Numbered from the stretch's first letter, positions 8,882-19,035 are shown. The stretch is 64,000 bases of DNA from Pantoea alfalfae (GCF_019880205.1 NZ_CP082294.1:62001-126000); one strand, 5' to 3'. The notes: generated from the sequence alone by a model not told the origin. Numbers and translations: made by a program.

Positions 8882-10860
8882 CACTTATCAGCCTGTTGCT
8901 CGACGGTGCGCAGGAAGAAGTCGAGGGTGTTGTCGATAGTGACATCCATCGTGACGGTCGGTGTCCAGCCGAGCAGGCGACGCGCATTACGGATAGCCGG
9001 TTTACGGTGCTCCACATCCTGATAGCCTTTGCCGTAGTAGCTGCTGCTCTCCACTTCCCGGAAACCGGCAAACGGCGGAAACTGGCTGCGCAGCGGATGA
9101 CGCTCGAAACTTTCCAGCAGTTGCTCGGCCAGCTCTTTGATGCTGGCTTCGTTGTCCGGGTTACCGATATTGATGATCTGACCATCACAATTCTGCTGCC
9201 TGTTTTCGATGATGCGGAACAGTGCTTCCACGCCATCCTGAATATCGGTAAAGCAGCGCTTCTGTTTGCCGCCATCGATCAGCTTAATCGGCGAGCCTTC
9301 TACCAGATTGAGGATGAGCTGGGTAATTGCGCGTGAACTGCCGATGCGTGCCGCATTGAGGTTATCCAGACGCGGTCCCATCCAGTTGAAGGGACGGAAC
9401 AGGGTAAAACGCAGCCCCTCTTTTTCACCATATGCCCAGATCACGCGGTCCAGCAGCTGTTTAGATACGGAGTAGATCCAGCGCTGTTTGTTGATCGGCC
9501 CGACCACCAGATTTGAGCAATCCTCATCGAAGCTGGCATCGGTACACATGCCGTAGACCTCAGAGGTGGACGGGAAAATGATGCGCTTCTGATACTTCAC
9601 ACAGTCGCGAATGATTTTCAGGTTCTCTTCGAAATCGAGTTCAAACACGCGCAGTGGGTTACGGGTGTACTCAATCGGCGTCGCGATCGCCACCAGTGGC
9701 AGGATGACGTCACATTTTTTGATGTGATACTCGATCCATTCGGAGTGAATAGCGATATCGCCCTCAACGAAATGAAAACGCGGATGTTCCAGGAAACGGC
9801 TGATAGCGTCTGAACTGATATCCAGGCCGTAGACTTCAAAATGTTCATCCTGTAACAAACGCTCGGTGAGATGGTTACCGATAAAGCCGTTAACACCGAG
9901 GATCAGCACGCGGGTACGGCGTTGCAGCACCGACTGCGGCTGTGAATAGAGCAGCGCACCTGGCACCATGCCCAGGCTCTGCGCCAGCTGGCTGCCGTTC
10001 ATATAGACGCCATGCTCAGACTGTCCGGTCTGGATTTCCAGTGCGCCTTCGCCACAGGCGATCAGGAATGGCTGTTTAGAGATGACAGTGCCCGGTTTTG
10101 CCTGCTGCTGCTGCGGATGAACCCTGCTCTTCCAGACGATAAATTTAACCGAACCGGCAAAGGCGAATGCCCCAGGCCAGGGATCGGTGACCGCTCTGAC
10201 CAGGTTGTGAATTGTCTCAGCAGGCTGATTCCAGTCAATGCGGCCATCTTCGGCCGTGCGACCGCCCACGCGGGTTGCCTGGCTCTCATCCTGTGGCCAC
10301 TCACTGACTTCACCCTGACGCAGGCGAGGCAAGACGTCGCTTAGCAACTGCTCTGCGGCCTGGGTCAGCTTGCGATGCAGCGCCAGCGCGTTGTCCTGAG
10401 CGTCAATGGCCACTTTCTGCTGCGCCAGAATATTACCGGCATCTGCGCGCTTCACCATGCGATGCAGCGTGACGCCCGTTTCGCGCTCGCCATTGACCAG
10501 CGCCCAGTTCAGCGGTGCCCGGCCACGGTATTTTGGCAGCAGGGAGCCATGCAGGTTAAAGGCCCCCTTCTGAGCGCATTGCAGGATCTCATCGCTCAGC
10601 AGATGGCGATAGTAGAAGGAGAAGATCATCTCTGGTGCCATGGTACGGATGCGGTCAAGCCAGATCGGATGATTCGCCTCATCCGGCGCATAGACCGGAA
10701 TGCCGTGTTCTGCCGCCAGGCGGGCTACCGAGCCGAAAAAGTTATTTTCGGTCGCCACGTCGTTGTGCGTAAAAATGGCGGTGATCTCATAGCCTGCATT
10801 CAGCAGGGCATTGATGCCGACACAGCCCATGTCGTGATAGGCGAAAACAACGGTCTTCAT
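8881..10860 (-). CDS. arnA: Bifunctional UDP-L-Ara4N formyltransferase / UDP-glucuronate dehydrogenase ArnA
   Basis: A 659-residue two-domain enzyme. The N-terminal formyltransferase domain (~1-300) has [16 protein letters not shown] with the catalytic Asn and His, and RADAGNIL with the catalytic Asp. The C-terminal dehydrogenase/decarboxylase domain (~315-659) has the Rossmann motif [10 protein letters not shown] and the YSVSKQLLD Tyr-Lys pair, with NARRLLGW near the end carrying the conserved arginines. It makes UDP-4-keto-pentose from UDP-glucuronate and formylates UDP-L-Ara4N. Overlaps arnC by 4 bases. Confidence 0.94.
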   Translation of the reverse strand: MKTVVFAYHDMGCVGINALLNAGYEITAIFTHNDVATENNFFGSVARLAAEHGIPVYAPDEANHPIWLDRIRTMAPEMIFSFYYRHLLSDEILQCAQKGAFNLHGSLLPKYRGRAPLNWALVNGERETGVTLHRMVKRADAGNILAQQKVAIDAQDNALALHRKLTQAAEQLLSDVLPRLRQGEVSEWPQDESQATRVGGRTAEDGRIDWNQPAETIHNLVRAVTDPWPGAFAFAGSVKFIVWKSRVHPQQQQAKPGTVISKQPFLIACGEGALEIQTGQSEHGVYMNGSQLAQSLGMVPGALLYSQPQSVLQRRTRVLILGVNGFIGNHLTERLLQDEHFEVYGLDISSDAISRFLEHPRFHFVEGDIAIHSEWIEYHIKKCDVILPLVAIATPIEYTRNPLRVFELDFEENLKIIRDCVKYQKRIIFPSTSEVYGMCTDASFDEDCSNLVVGPINKQRWIYSVSKQLLDRVIWAYGEKEGLRFTLFRPFNWMGPRLDNLNAARIGSSRAITQLILNLVEGSPIKLIDGGKQKRCFTDIQDGVEALFRIIENRQQNCDGQIINIGNPDNEASIKELAEQLLESFERHPLRSQFPPFAGFREVESSSYYGKGYQDVEHRKPAIRNARRLLGWTPTVTMDVTIDNTLDFFLRTVEQQADK

Positions 10861-11840
10861 GATTGAGTATCCTGTACTGAAGGCTCTTCAGGAGCCTGAA
10901 CAATGCGTTGAACGAAATAGCGCGGACGCGCGCGAACGTCGTTATAAATGCGCCCGATGTACTCCCCGAGCAGTCCCATACCCACAAACTGGGCGCCGAT
11001 AAACATGAACAGCACGGCAAACAACACGAAGACACCGTCACCCGCCCAGGCCGCACCAAAAAAGAGTCGCAGTACGATGAGCACCAGCGAGAAGGCAAAG
11101 CCGGAGAGCGCAATCAGGCTGCCGACCACGCTGAGCAGTCGCAGCGGCGTGGTGGTCAGGCAGGTCACCAGGTCGTACATCAGATTGATCAGCCGCATAA
11201 AGCTGTATTTCGAATCGCCAAAAGCCCGTTCGGCATGGATCACCGGCAGCTCGATGGTGTGACGGGCAAAGGTGTTGGCCAGAATCGGAATAAAGGTGCT
11301 GCGTTCGTGGCAGTTGAGCATCGCTTCGACGATATGGCGGCGATAGGCGCGCAGCATGCAGCCGTAGTCTCCCATCGCTTTGCCGGTAACCCGCTGAATC
11401 AGGCGGTTAAGCGTGCGCGAGGCCTTGCGACGGAACCAGGTGTCCTGGCGGTGTTGCCGGACGGTGCCCACCACGTCATACCCCTGACGCGCAGCCTCGA
11501 CCAGCCGCGGGATCTCTTCCGGCGGGTTCTGCAGATCGGCATCAAGGGTAACAATCAGATCGCCACGGACCTGGCTGAATCCGGCCATGATGGCGGAGTG
11601 CTGCCCGTAGTTGCGGTTGAGCAGCACGCCGGTTATCCGGCTGCCGGGAACGGTAGCGGCCTGTTCAATCAGTTCGGCAGAGCGGTCACTGCTGCCGTCA
11701 TCCACCAGCAGAATTTCATATTCAAGGTTGAGGGCGTCGCAGGCGGCGCGGGTGCGCTGCAGCAGCTCAGGCAAACTCTCCTGCTCGTTATAGACCGGGA
11801 TCACCACGGACAGCACATTGATCGGTTTGATATCGCGCAT
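10857..11840 (-). CDS. arnC: Undecaprenyl-phosphate 4-deoxy-4-formamido-L-arabinose transferase ArnC
   Basis: A 327-residue GT2 glycosyltransferase that loads L-Ara4FN onto undecaprenyl phosphate. Seen: [20 protein letters not shown] and the metal-binding [11 protein letters not shown], followed by two C-terminal transmembrane helices ([20 protein letters not shown] and [19 protein letters not shown]). I chose ATG 11840 because GGAG lies at the right distance and [13 protein letters not shown] aligns with the family start; an in-frame ATG at 11861 would overlap arnB and has a poor site. Confidence 0.92.
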   Translation of the reverse strand: MRDIKPINVLSVVIPVYNEQESLPELLQRTRAACDALNLEYEILLVDDGSSDRSAELIEQAATVPGSRITGVLLNRNYGQHSAIMAGFSQVRGDLIVTLDADLQNPPEEIPRLVEAARQGYDVVGTVRQHRQDTWFRRKASRTLNRLIQRVTGKAMGDYGCMLRAYRRHIVEAMLNCHERSTFIPILANTFARHTIELPVIHAERAFGDSKYSFMRLINLMYDLVTCLTTTPLRLLSVVGSLIALSGFAFSLVLIVLRLFFGAAWAGDGVFVLFAVLFMFIGAQFVGMGLLGEYIGRIYNDVRARPRYFVQRIVQAPEEPSVQDTQS

Positions 11841-11841
11841 C

Positions 11842-12978
11842 TCAGGCTCCGGCAATGTCATGTAAAGCCTGAATCACGCGTTCTGCATCCTGATCCGTCA
11901 TGGACGGAAACAGGGGAAGTGAACACATCTGCTGGCTGTTACGTTCACTGGCGGGCAGACGCAGATCGGGATAGCGCTCGCGGTAATATTTGTGGGTATG
12001 CGCTGCACGGAAATGCAGGCCGCTGCCGATATCTCGCGTCTTCAGCGCCTGCATAAAGGCATCACGGGACAGCCCGCAGCGTTGTTCATCAATGCGGATA
12101 ATAAACAGGTGCCATGCATGCTGATGTGGCCACTCTGGCCGTGAAAGCGGTGTAAAAGGTAGCGAACGCAGCGCCTCAAGATAGCGTTCGGCAATCTCAC
12201 GGCGGCGTGCAATAAAGCCCGGCAGTTTCTGTAACTGCACCAGCGCAATCGCTGCGCTGATATCGGGCAGATTGTATTTGAAGCCCGGCATCATCACTTC
12301 CGCCTGCGGCAGACGCCCCTGGGTCTGGCGATCAAACGCATCCACGGCAAGGCCATGAAACTTCAGACTGCGGATACGATCGGCGAGAGCAGCGTCATCG
12401 GTCACCACCAGACCGCCCTCCGCGCAGGTAATATTTTTGATGGCGTGAAACGAGAAAATTACCGTGCCGCGATGCCCGACCGGTCTGTCTTGATAAGTCG
12501 TGCCCACCGCGTGAGCCGCATCTTCAATAATGGCAATGCCATGCTGCTCAGCCAGCTGATAGATCGGTGCGATATCGGCAGGCGCACCGGCGTAATGCAC
12601 CGGAATAATGGCGCGGGTGCGTGGCGTAATGGCCTGAGCTATCTCTTCCGGCGTCACCATCAGGTTATCCGGGTCGACATCAATCATGACTGGCGTGGCA
12701 CCCAGCAGCGTAATCAGGTTAAGGGTTGAAACCCAGGTCATGGACGGCGTGATCACCTCATCGCCAGGCCCGATGCCCATCGCCATCAGCGTGACATGCA
12801 TCCCGGCAGTGGCAGAGCTGACTGCAATGGCGTGCGGGTTGCCGGTCAGCTGAACAAAGGCCTGCTCCAGTTCGGCGCATTGCGCCCCGGTTGTTATCCA
12901 TCCGGAGTCGAATACCGCTTTAACAGCATCCAGCTCCTCATTGCCGAATGAAGGGCGGGAAAATGGCAAAAAATCCAT
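11842..12978 (-). CDS. arnB: UDP-4-amino-4-deoxy-L-arabinose aminotransferase ArnB
   Basis: A 378-residue PLP-dependent DegT/DnrJ/EryC1 aminotransferase converting the ArnA product to UDP-L-Ara4N. Seen: [14 protein letters not shown] with the PLP-binding Lys, [11 protein letters not shown] with the cofactor Asp, and [12 protein letters not shown] chose ATG 12978 ([12 protein letters not shown]) because CAGGAG precedes it by 7 bases and its length matches the family (~380); an in-frame upstream start at 13035 would add 19 unrelated residues. First gene of the arnBCADTEF operon. Confidence 0.93.
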   Translation of the reverse strand: MDFLPFSRPSFGNEELDAVKAVFDSGWITTGAQCAELEQAFVQLTGNPHAIAVSSATAGMHVTLMAMGIGPGDEVITPSMTWVSTLNLITLLGATPVMIDVDPDNLMVTPEEIAQAITPRTRAIIPVHYAGAPADIAPIYQLAEQHGIAIIEDAAHAVGTTYQDRPVGHRGTVIFSFHAIKNITCAEGGLVVTDDAALADRIRSLKFHGLAVDAFDRQTQGRLPQAEVMMPGFKYNLPDISAAIALVQLQKLPGFIARRREIAERYLEALRSLPFTPLSRPEWPHQHAWHLFIIRIDEQRCGLSRDAFMQALKTRDIGSGLHFRAAHTHKYYRERYPDLRLPASERNSQQMCSLPLFPSMTDQDAERVIQALHDIAGA

Positions 12979-13151
12979 GCTAAAACTCCTGCAAATCAAA
13001 CCCATAAACTGTCGCGCGTTGTTAATCGGATACAACGCCGGAAAGAACTGAAATAGTGATTTATCAACACCCGGCAGGCAGATAAGACATAACAGGTTTC
13101 CCGTTATGGAATTAAGGTTACCGGACTGCTAATACAAGCTAACGTATGAAA

Positions 13152-13168
13152 GTTAACTGAACATTAAA
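13152..13168 (-). promoter_or_regulatory. PmrA-box-like site upstream of arnB
   Basis: On the minus strand TTTAAT-GTTCA-GTTAAC has two half-sites of the YTTAAK-N5-YTTAAK type known for PmrA/BasR, the usual activator of arn operons. The first half matches fully, the second in its TTAA core. A TATTAG hexamer 17 bases downstream of the second half could be the -10. The site is about 175 bases upstream of the arnB start codon. Confidence 0.5.
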
Positions 13169-13671
13169 TGAAGAGGTTTAATTACAATAAAAACAACGAG
13201 GATTGAGTTAATGGATTTCTGAAAAGTTCACTATCATTTCAATAATACCGCCCCGGAACTCAACTCTTTTTGAGTTATTGATATTGTGTTTAAAAAACAG
13301 GAAGCCCAGCCTGTTATCAGCTCCGATGAAGCTCGCCTGACATAAATTTCCTTTAACGAGAAAACCTTAAGCCACTGATTACGATAAGCTAATTTCATAT
13401 CGCAAATTGCCCCCTTAAGGGTGTCAAATACCTCCACTCAGGATTTCAGTAAAACGAAAGATTAATAAAGTCGACTTAATGTATTCTTAATATTTCCTGG
13501 GGTTGATGTTCTGCCCGCGGAATAATCATTACATTTTGGTGAATTTAAGGTGGCAGTCAGTTAATATCTTTAAGCTTATCTGTGCCTCTGTGGTAAAAGC
13601 AGTGCTAATAAAAGCGAATAAGATCGCGGTTTCAGGCGTTAACGTTTGGTCTGTCTAAAAGAGAAAAAGTG
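13169..13671. other. AT-rich intergenic region between arn operon and yceI-like gene
   Basis: About 500 bases with no convincing gene. A minus-strand frame at 13234-13437 (67 codons, GTG start, no ribosome-binding site) shows no recognisable features and is not called. The right part should hold the promoter of the gene at 13672. Confidence 0.4.
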
Positions 13672-14250
13672 ATGATACGTGCCGCCTGTTTATGCACTCT
13701 GTTTGCCCTGATCAGCCCGGTGATCTGTGCCGCGCCGGTAACCTATGCCATTACCCCCGATAAAACGTCGATTGGCCTTTCGTGGCGTGCCTTTGGACAT
13801 GACTTTTCGCAGGCCAGACTGCAGGGCGTGACCGGCACGGTTACGCTTAATCCGGATCAGGATCGTGACGATCGTATTGAAGTGAATATTCCGGTGGGAA
13901 CGCTGGTGGCCTCGAACAGCCTGTTAACCTGGCAACTGAAAAGTGATCTGTTTTTTGACGCAGAGCGTTACCCGCAGATTTATTTCGTCAGCAGTCGCGT
14001 GGCTGCGTTGGGTGACGGTAATTACCGGATTTTTGGCACGCTGACGGTTAAAGCTGTCAGCCGGCCTGTCGTGATGCTGGCCTCGCTGGACAGTGGGAAC
14101 ACCCTCGATCCTGCCTCACGCTTGCTGGCGCTGCATGCCTCCACCGCCATCTCCCGCTCCGCCTTCGGTATGGACCGGCTGGTCGGGGTGGTGGACGACC
14201 GGGTAAATATTGCGCTAAAGATTGCAGCGCAGGTCAGAGAGCCGCGCTGA
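13672..14250 (+). CDS. YceI-family periplasmic protein
   Basis: A 192-residue secreted lipocalin-like protein. The N-terminus has a signal peptide (IRAACLCTLFALISPVICA) with cleavage likely before APVTYAI. The YceI domain shows the opening YAITPDKTSIGLSW and central FFDAERYPQIYFVS, both typical of the family, whose members bind isoprenoid-like lipids or are induced by base/osmotic stress. Start ATG 13672 is preferred over the GTG immediately upstream. It converges on the ECF sigma operon; YceI genes often belong to ECF sigma regulons elsewhere, so a link is possible but not shown. Confidence 0.78.
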   Translation: MIRAACLCTLFALISPVICAAPVTYAITPDKTSIGLSWRAFGHDFSQARLQGVTGTVTLNPDQDRDDRIEVNIPVGTLVASNSLLTWQLKSDLFFDAERYPQIYFVSSRVAALGDGNYRIFGTLTVKAVSRPVVMLASLDSGNTLDPASRLLALHASTAISRSAFGMDRLVGVVDDRVNIALKIAAQVREPR

Positions 14251-14276
14251 CCGTCACCGCTGCGCGTGCTGCCGGA

Positions 14277-15062
14277 TTACGTGAGCGCTGCCTGTAATGT
14301 TTCAGCGGTGGACGCCAGCTGCGCTGAGGGGTTGCGGCCAATCAGCACATATTGATAACCGTCGCGCGTCCACCAGGCCAGCTGCATGCCGTGGCGCTGT
14401 TCGCGGGTAATCGGGTTCGTGTTGTGCGGTGCGGGCGAGATACAAAGCGCCATCGGGCCATAATCTGCGTGCAGCCAGGCGATCTGCGCAATTGACGTCC
14501 GTTCGTAGCGCAGGATACGCACCATTTTCAGTTCAGCCCCCGCTACGTGCAGTTGCTGGGGGTGCAGCTGCAATCCTAAATCGAGTCGGGTGCGGTCCAG
14601 CCCCTTTTTCAGCGAAAGAGCATCACCGGGCATGTCGGCAAGCGTTTCAGCACTGTAGAGCGACATATAACGTGCTTCAAGATCGCGGATGGCCTGGCTT
14701 TCATCCTGCTCATCATCTGACGGTCTTGCCAGGAAACCGATACTGCTGCCCACCAGCAAAAAGCTGACAGACGCGGCAATCAGTGCCCGACGGCTGTATC
14801 CTTTGGCTGGCGGGGACTCGGGTGCGGTGATGGCCGCCAGCTGCTGTGCCATTCTGGCCTGTGGAGCCTGTTCCAGCAGCGGTGCAAAAGCCTGTTCAAA
14901 ATCGAGACTGCTTTGCCGGAAATTCGCGGCCCTTGCGGCCAGTCCGGGATCTTCAGCCATCGCCTGCTCAAACTCTGCAGCTTCCTGTGGCATCATCTCA
15001 CCATCCAGCCAGGCAACAATCGCCTCATCGCGCCACGGTGGCGTAAAAGTTTCCCTGTTCAT
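14277..15062 (-). CDS. Transmembrane anti-sigma factor
   Basis: A 261-residue single-pass protein. The N-terminal ~75 residues resemble the anti-sigma cytoplasmic domain (DEAIVAWLDGEMMPQEAAEFEQAM...), without the HxxxCxxC zinc motif. One transmembrane helix (ALIAASVSFLLVGSSIGFLA, ~residues 90-110) is followed by a periplasmic domain ending with QLAWWTRDGYQYVLIGR. Its start codon overlaps the stop of the ECF sigma gene (ATGA), the classic sigma/anti-sigma arrangement, so it probably sequesters that sigma factor at the membrane until a periplasmic signal arrives. Confidence 0.8.
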   Translation of the reverse strand: MNRETFTPPWRDEAIVAWLDGEMMPQEAAEFEQAMAEDPGLAARAANFRQSSLDFEQAFAPLLEQAPQARMAQQLAAITAPESPPAKGYSRRALIAASVSFLLVGSSIGFLARPSDDEQDESQAIRDLEARYMSLYSAETLADMPGDALSLKKGLDRTRLDLGLQLHPQQLHVAGAELKMVRILRYERTSIAQIAWLHADYGPMALCISPAPHNTNPITREQRHGMQLAWWTRDGYQYVLIGRNPSAQLASTAETLQAALT

Positions 15063-15574
15063 TTCCGATTCTCCTGCGGTACGGGCGAGGCCGCTGTCTG
15101 CCTGGCCAGCGTGGCACGCGCTGCGGCCAGACGGCTCATAATGGTGCCAATCGGAACAGCCAGCGTTTCTGCCGCTTCCTGATAGGTCAGTCCTTCGACA
15201 TAAACCAGAAACAGCGCATTACGCTGCGCTTCGGGCAAGGCGTTAACCTGTTGCATGATGCGCTGGTAGTGCCGGTTGTCGTCGCTGAAAGCATGGTTAT
15301 CCACGGCCAGCAGTGCATCGGGATCAACGAATCCCTGGCCCTGTCTCACCTTTCGCGCCCGTAAGTCGCTGATCCAGATAGAGTGGAGGATCGAGAAAAG
15401 CCATCGGTCAATGCGTGTGCCCGGCGTGAACTGTGCGCTGCGCTCCAGCGCGCGCACGCAGGTCGACTGTACCAGCTCTTCTGCCATGTCACGGTTGTGC
15501 GACAGCACATAGCCGTAACGCCAGAGTCGCGTCAGGTGTTCTGCAAGGTGCTGACGGATGTCGCTGTGAGTGAT
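15059..15574 (-). CDS. ECF-type RNA polymerase sigma factor (unusual start)
   Basis: Region 2 (LWRYGYVLSHNRDMAEELVQSTCVRALE...RIDRWLFSILHSIWISD) and region 4 (LPEAQRNALFLVYVEGLTYQEAAETLAVPIGTIMSRL) identify an ECF sigma factor. The only canonical in-frame start is GTG 15508, which has no ribosome-binding site and would cut region 2. A perfect GGAGG (15587-15583) sits 8 bases before an in-frame ATC at 15574, giving ITHSDIRQHLAEHLTRLWRYGY, a full-length region 2 and 171 residues. I therefore mark ATC 15574 as the likely start, a rare codon. The frame is also continuous with the upstream TPR gene apart from one TGA. Confidence 0.75.
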   Translation of the reverse strand: MTHSDIRQHLAEHLTRLWRYGYVLSHNRDMAEELVQSTCVRALERSAQFTPGTRIDRWLFSILHSIWISDLRARKVRQGQGFVDPDALLAVDNHAFSDDNRHYQRIMQQVNALPEAQRNALFLVYVEGLTYQEAAETLAVPIGTIMSRLAAARATLARQTAASPVPQENRK

Positions 15575-15595
15575 TTTTCGATCCTCCGTGCCGAG

Positions 15596-16135
15596 TCACA
15601 CCTCGGGATGGCCATTAATTGCGGCCTGCAGATCGCGGTACTCCTCGCAATCGGTGCCACAAATCCCGGCAATGGTTTTTAACTGTTCGCGCGCCAGGTC
15701 GGGTCGCCCTTTGATCATCCAGGCTTCACCAAGATATTCACGCACTTTAGCGTAACGGGGATCGAGCGCAATGGCGCGCTGATAATAGCCAATGCCCTCA
15801 TCTGTGCGGCCCAGCTTGCGGGTAGCATAACCACGATAATTCCAGGCTTCGCGGGTATCCGGGTTTTTCAGCGTATCCAGCAGGTTTAGCGCTGACTGAT
15901 ATTCACCTTTTTTCGCCAGATGATAGGCGTAGCGCGTTTTGTCTTCGTCACTCAGCCTGCTGGTCTTCTCCGGTACACAGCTTTTGGTCTGACTGTCATA
16001 GACCTGACCTTTGGGGCAGTCAGGCGTCTTTTTCTCACTGTCATTGTCACCCATCGCCATACTTAGCGGCGAGTGCAGCAACAGTAACAGGGCCGGAACG
16101 GCAAGCAGAGGAATACCAGAACGTGTTGTCATCAT
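15596..16135 (-). CDS. Secreted tetratricopeptide-repeat protein
   Basis: A 179-residue protein with a signal peptide (SGIPLLAVPALLLLLHSPLSMAMG), a short Cys-containing segment (CPKGQVYDSQTKSCVPEK) and TPR repeats from about residue 63 to 175, e.g. EAWNYRGYATRKLGRTDEGIGYYQRAIALDP. Its stop TGA lies seven codons before the proposed start of the ECF sigma gene, in the same frame, so the three genes TPR-sigma-anti-sigma form one operon. It might be the periplasmic sensor or an envelope partner of the system, which is inference. Confidence 0.75.
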   Translation of the reverse strand: MMTTRSGIPLLAVPALLLLLHSPLSMAMGDNDSEKKTPDCPKGQVYDSQTKSCVPEKTSRLSDEDKTRYAYHLAKKGEYQSALNLLDTLKNPDTREAWNYRGYATRKLGRTDEGIGYYQRAIALDPRYAKVREYLGEAWMIKGRPDLAREQLKTIAGICGTDCEEYRDLQAAINGHPEV

Positions 16136-16275
16136 TTATCCTTATCGGGTCGGGGAGGCAGTTGATGAAACCTGCCAGAGGCACTCCGCCAGCGCAGCGC
16201 TATACGGTAAACAGCTCAGCACCGGTTTCTATTCGATAAAAATAAACTTATTTTCTGGCCGCCAGCCATGCCTGA

Positions 16276-17289
16276 TCAGATCAGCTCGTTTTCCACCTTA
16301 CTGAAGTGTCTTTCCGCCAGAGAGATCACCGCAGCTTCCGCAATCGCCAGTGCCCTGAGACCATCCTCCAGGCCAGGCAGATCGCCAACCTGCTCCCCGT
16401 TCAGCGATCGGATAAATGCATCAAGATGAGCATAATAGGTTGGCTGTACCCGGCTGAACCAATCGGGCAGCAGACCTGGCTGCTGAATCTGCGCGCCCTG
16501 ATAACAGCTGACGCCGCGCTGCGGCTGAGAGGCCGATTCCAGCATGCCGTCTGACCCCATTACACTGATACGCTCGTCATAGCCATAGCCGGTACGGCGG
16601 GTATTATCGAGCTGTGCCAGCGCCCCGTTCTGCAGCCGCAACAGCAATATGCTGGTGTCCACATCACCAAATTCACTGATAGAAGGCAAAGCCAGTGCTG
16701 CTCCCATCGCTGCGACTTCTGTTACCTCCTCTTCTGTCAGCCAGCGCAGCAGGTCAAAGAAATGGATAGCCTGATCGCGCATCTGTCCCCCTGACGCCTG
16801 AAGATAGGCCAGCGGTGGCATAGCCGAGGAGCGGCAGACCATCTGAATCAGTTCCACCGGGCCAATCCGCCCCTGACGGAGTTGCTGCTTCAGCTGCTGA
16901 TGGCTGACATCGAAACGGCGATTAAACCCCACCGTGACCGGCACGTTGTAAGGGAGAACGTTAGCCACGGCCTTACGGGCACGCTCAAGAGAAAGATCGA
17001 CCGGCTTTTCACAGTAGATAGCTTTACCGGCGCGCGCAGCGGCTTCCAGCAAATCCGCATGTGTCGGCGTCGCGCTGGCGATAAGCACCATGTCAATTTG
17101 CGGATCGTTTATCGCGTCTGTGACAGATGCGACCCGGGCACCATAGCGGGTCGCAAAGTCGGCAGCGCGGGCGGGTTCCGCATCCGCCACCCACACCAGC
17201 TCTACCCCGGGATGCGCCTGAAGATTCGCGGCATGAACTTCACCAATAAAGCCACACCCCAGAAGGGCAACACGTTGCTTTTTATTCAT
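16276..17289 (-). CDS. Gfo/Idh/MocA oxidoreductase, inositol 2-dehydrogenase-like
   Basis: A 337-residue NAD(P)-dependent sugar/polyol dehydrogenase. The Rossmann motif GCGFIGEVHAANL is near residue 11, the family catalytic segment is CEKPVDLS with the conserved Lys-Pro, and the C-terminal domain has GGQMRDQAIHFFDLLRWL with an Asp and His in the expected active-site positions. Closest by pattern to inositol 2-dehydrogenase (IolG). It is divergent from a LacI-family gene with a 107-base gap, so the two probably form a small catabolic regulon. No other iol gene is in the window. Confidence 0.8.
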   Translation of the reverse strand: MNKKQRVALLGCGFIGEVHAANLQAHPGVELVWVADAEPARAADFATRYGARVASVTDAINDPQIDMVLIASATPTHADLLEAAARAGKAIYCEKPVDLSLERARKAVANVLPYNVPVTVGFNRRFDVSHQQLKQQLRQGRIGPVELIQMVCRSSAMPPLAYLQASGGQMRDQAIHFFDLLRWLTEEEVTEVAAMGAALALPSISEFGDVDTSILLLRLQNGALAQLDNTRRTGYGYDERISVMGSDGMLESASQPQRGVSCYQGAQIQQPGLLPDWFSRVQPTYYAHLDAFIRSLNGEQVGDLPGLEDGLRALAIAEAAVISLAERHFSKVENELI

Positions 17290-17368
17290 TATTTGAACTC
17301 CATCATAGTCCGGCAGAAAGCTGCATCAGCAGAATAGCGCTGCGTTTTACACTCACAGCATGATGTTT

Positions 17369-17384
17369 TGAGGTGTTTACCTCA
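17369..17384 (+). promoter_or_regulatory. Palindromic operator candidate for the LacI regulator
   Basis: TGAGGT-GTTT-ACCTCA is a perfect 6-bp inverted repeat, ending 12 bases before the start codon of the LacI-family gene and within the divergent promoter region. Its size suits a LacI-type operator, implying autoregulation. Confidence 0.5.
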
Positions 17385-17396
17385 GAGGAGAGCGGC

Positions 17397-18407
17397 ATGT
17401 CGCTGAAAGAGGTCGCCCTGCGGGCAGGTGTAGGGCTGGCAACCGTGGATCGGGTGCTTAATGAACGGGGTGGCGTTGCACCGGAAACGGTTCACAGGGT
17501 GCTGCAGGCGGCACGGGAAGTCGGACTCAGGCGAATTTTACCTGAGGAGCATCGTCATCCGTGGCAGATAGAACTGTTGCTCAGCAGCAACGATTCGTTT
17601 TTCTTTAAGCAACTGGCGCAGGATTTTACGGAGGTCGCATCCCATCTGGGCTATCGCCGGTTGACGCTGCATCGCACTTTTGTCCCGGAGGCGCAGCCTG
17701 AACGACTGGCAAAGCTTATCAGGCAAGGCAGTGAATTGCGGGATGGATTAATCGTTTTTGCCCATGAACATCCGGCGATTTATGAGGCGCTGGAAGATTG
17801 CCGGGTGCGTGGTGTACCGGTGATCTCGCTGGTCACCGATTTGCCCGGTGCCGCCCGGCTCTGTCATGTCGGGATCAACCAGTTGCAGGCAGGACGCACC
17901 GCCGCTCAGCTTATGGGTAAAATGCTGCATCAGCCCGGTGAGGTATTGATGGTCAGTGGTCACAGGGACTACAGCGCGCATCGTCAGCGCATTGAAGGAT
18001 TTTGCACGCTGATGACTGAACGCTATCCCCATCTTCAGCTATGTGAAGTTCTGGCGGCTCAGGAAAATAGGGACACCCTCAGTAAGTTGCTGGAGAAGCA
18101 GTTGGTTCAGAGCAGAAATCTGCAGGGAATTTATAATACCGGCCTAGGGAACACTGAAATAGGCCAGACGCTGGCACGTCATCGTCGGCTGAATCAGTGC
18201 GTCTGGATCACCCATGAGCTTTACGCCACGACACGCACGCTGATGGCGCAGCAGAGCGTTGCGCTGACGCTGGATCAGAATACCCGGCAGCATGCTCAGC
18301 TTGCGGTACAGCTTATGCTGAATTATCTGGAGCAGAAAGTGAAACCCGATGAGTATGCCAGTGGAAAAGTAGACTTTATGATTTATACAGCCGAGAACGC
18401 GATATGA
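17397..18407 (+). CDS. LacI-family transcriptional regulator
   Basis: A 336-residue regulator. The N-terminal LacI helix-turn-helix is SLKEVALRAGVGLATVDRVLNERGGVAPETVHRVLQAA, followed by a periplasmic-binding-protein-like effector domain with DGLIVFAHEHPAIYEAL and GHRDYSAHRQRIEGF. ATG 17397 is chosen because GAGGAG is 6 bases upstream and it places the DNA-binding motif at the very N-terminus; an upstream in-frame start at 17373 is unlikely. It probably controls the divergent inositol-dehydrogenase-like gene, with a sugar or polyol as inducer. Confidence 0.83.
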   Translation: MSLKEVALRAGVGLATVDRVLNERGGVAPETVHRVLQAAREVGLRRILPEEHRHPWQIELLLSSNDSFFFKQLAQDFTEVASHLGYRRLTLHRTFVPEAQPERLAKLIRQGSELRDGLIVFAHEHPAIYEALEDCRVRGVPVISLVTDLPGAARLCHVGINQLQAGRTAAQLMGKMLHQPGEVLMVSGHRDYSAHRQRIEGFCTLMTERYPHLQLCEVLAAQENRDTLSKLLEKQLVQSRNLQGIYNTGLGNTEIGQTLARHRRLNQCVWITHELYATTRTLMAQQSVALTLDQNTRQHAQLAVQLMLNYLEQKVKPDEYASGKVDFMIYTAENAI

Positions 18408-19035
18408 AGTAACCATCACGTCATACTCTCCACCGAGGACTGCATTTTCGTTATAAATGCCAGACGTTGAATCTGTTTAGGCTATTGATAATGGCACAGT
18501 GGGCAAACCACTTTTCACCTCCTGCAGCCTCACCTTTACGCTGTACTTCTGTATCGCAATCGCTTCAGAACGGTAAATGACGCCGACATACAGTTTTTAA
18601 ACCTGCTTATCATCTAAATATTAAAATATAAATCTATATACGCTCAATTTTCTATTTTAATATTTCACTCCATTTCAGAGTTGCTATCATCGCCTCGAAT
18701 CCGACAGGCCATCACCGCATGCAGTGAAAAACTTACCAGATTAACCATTCTGGACCCGGGTCGTTGAACAGAAAGAGTAATTCAGGAGCAGGTATGCTAA
18801 GGCGCATCGCTGATAAAGCACATTTTGTATAAGATTTGATAAATATCAAGCCTGCCTGGATTTTTATTGGTAGTTACCCGTTACGCTTTCACTTTATGAC
18901 GGTGCGATGCTAAATTCTCATCCGTTTAAGGCAGGTAAATGCCCAGCGCTTTGAATATAATCGGACTGAGCAGAAAATTATCCTGAATTTTATCTTCACC
19001 GGTAACGGTGCCTGACGGATTAATGAGAGTGTGAT
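18408..19035. other. AT-rich gap upstream of the PACE gene
   Basis: About 630 bases without a called gene. A minus-strand frame running from within the PACE gene to about 18940 ends ...TVTGEDKIQDNFLLSPIIF and KALGIYLP with no canonical start codon; it may be a gene remnant. Otherwise no operator, RNA gene or repeat was recognised. Confidence 0.35.

Noticed and set aside
8183..9022. 279-codon plus-strand frame opposite arnD
   Set aside because: Antisense shadow; arnD and arnA are certain on the other strand.
10908..12056. 382-codon plus-strand frame opposite arnC/arnB
   Set aside because: Low-complexity antisense shadow of well-identified arn genes with no domain of its own.
13234..13437. 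67-codon minus-strand frame between arnB and the YceI gene
   Set aside because: GTG start without ribosome-binding site and no recognisable features; treated as non-coding.
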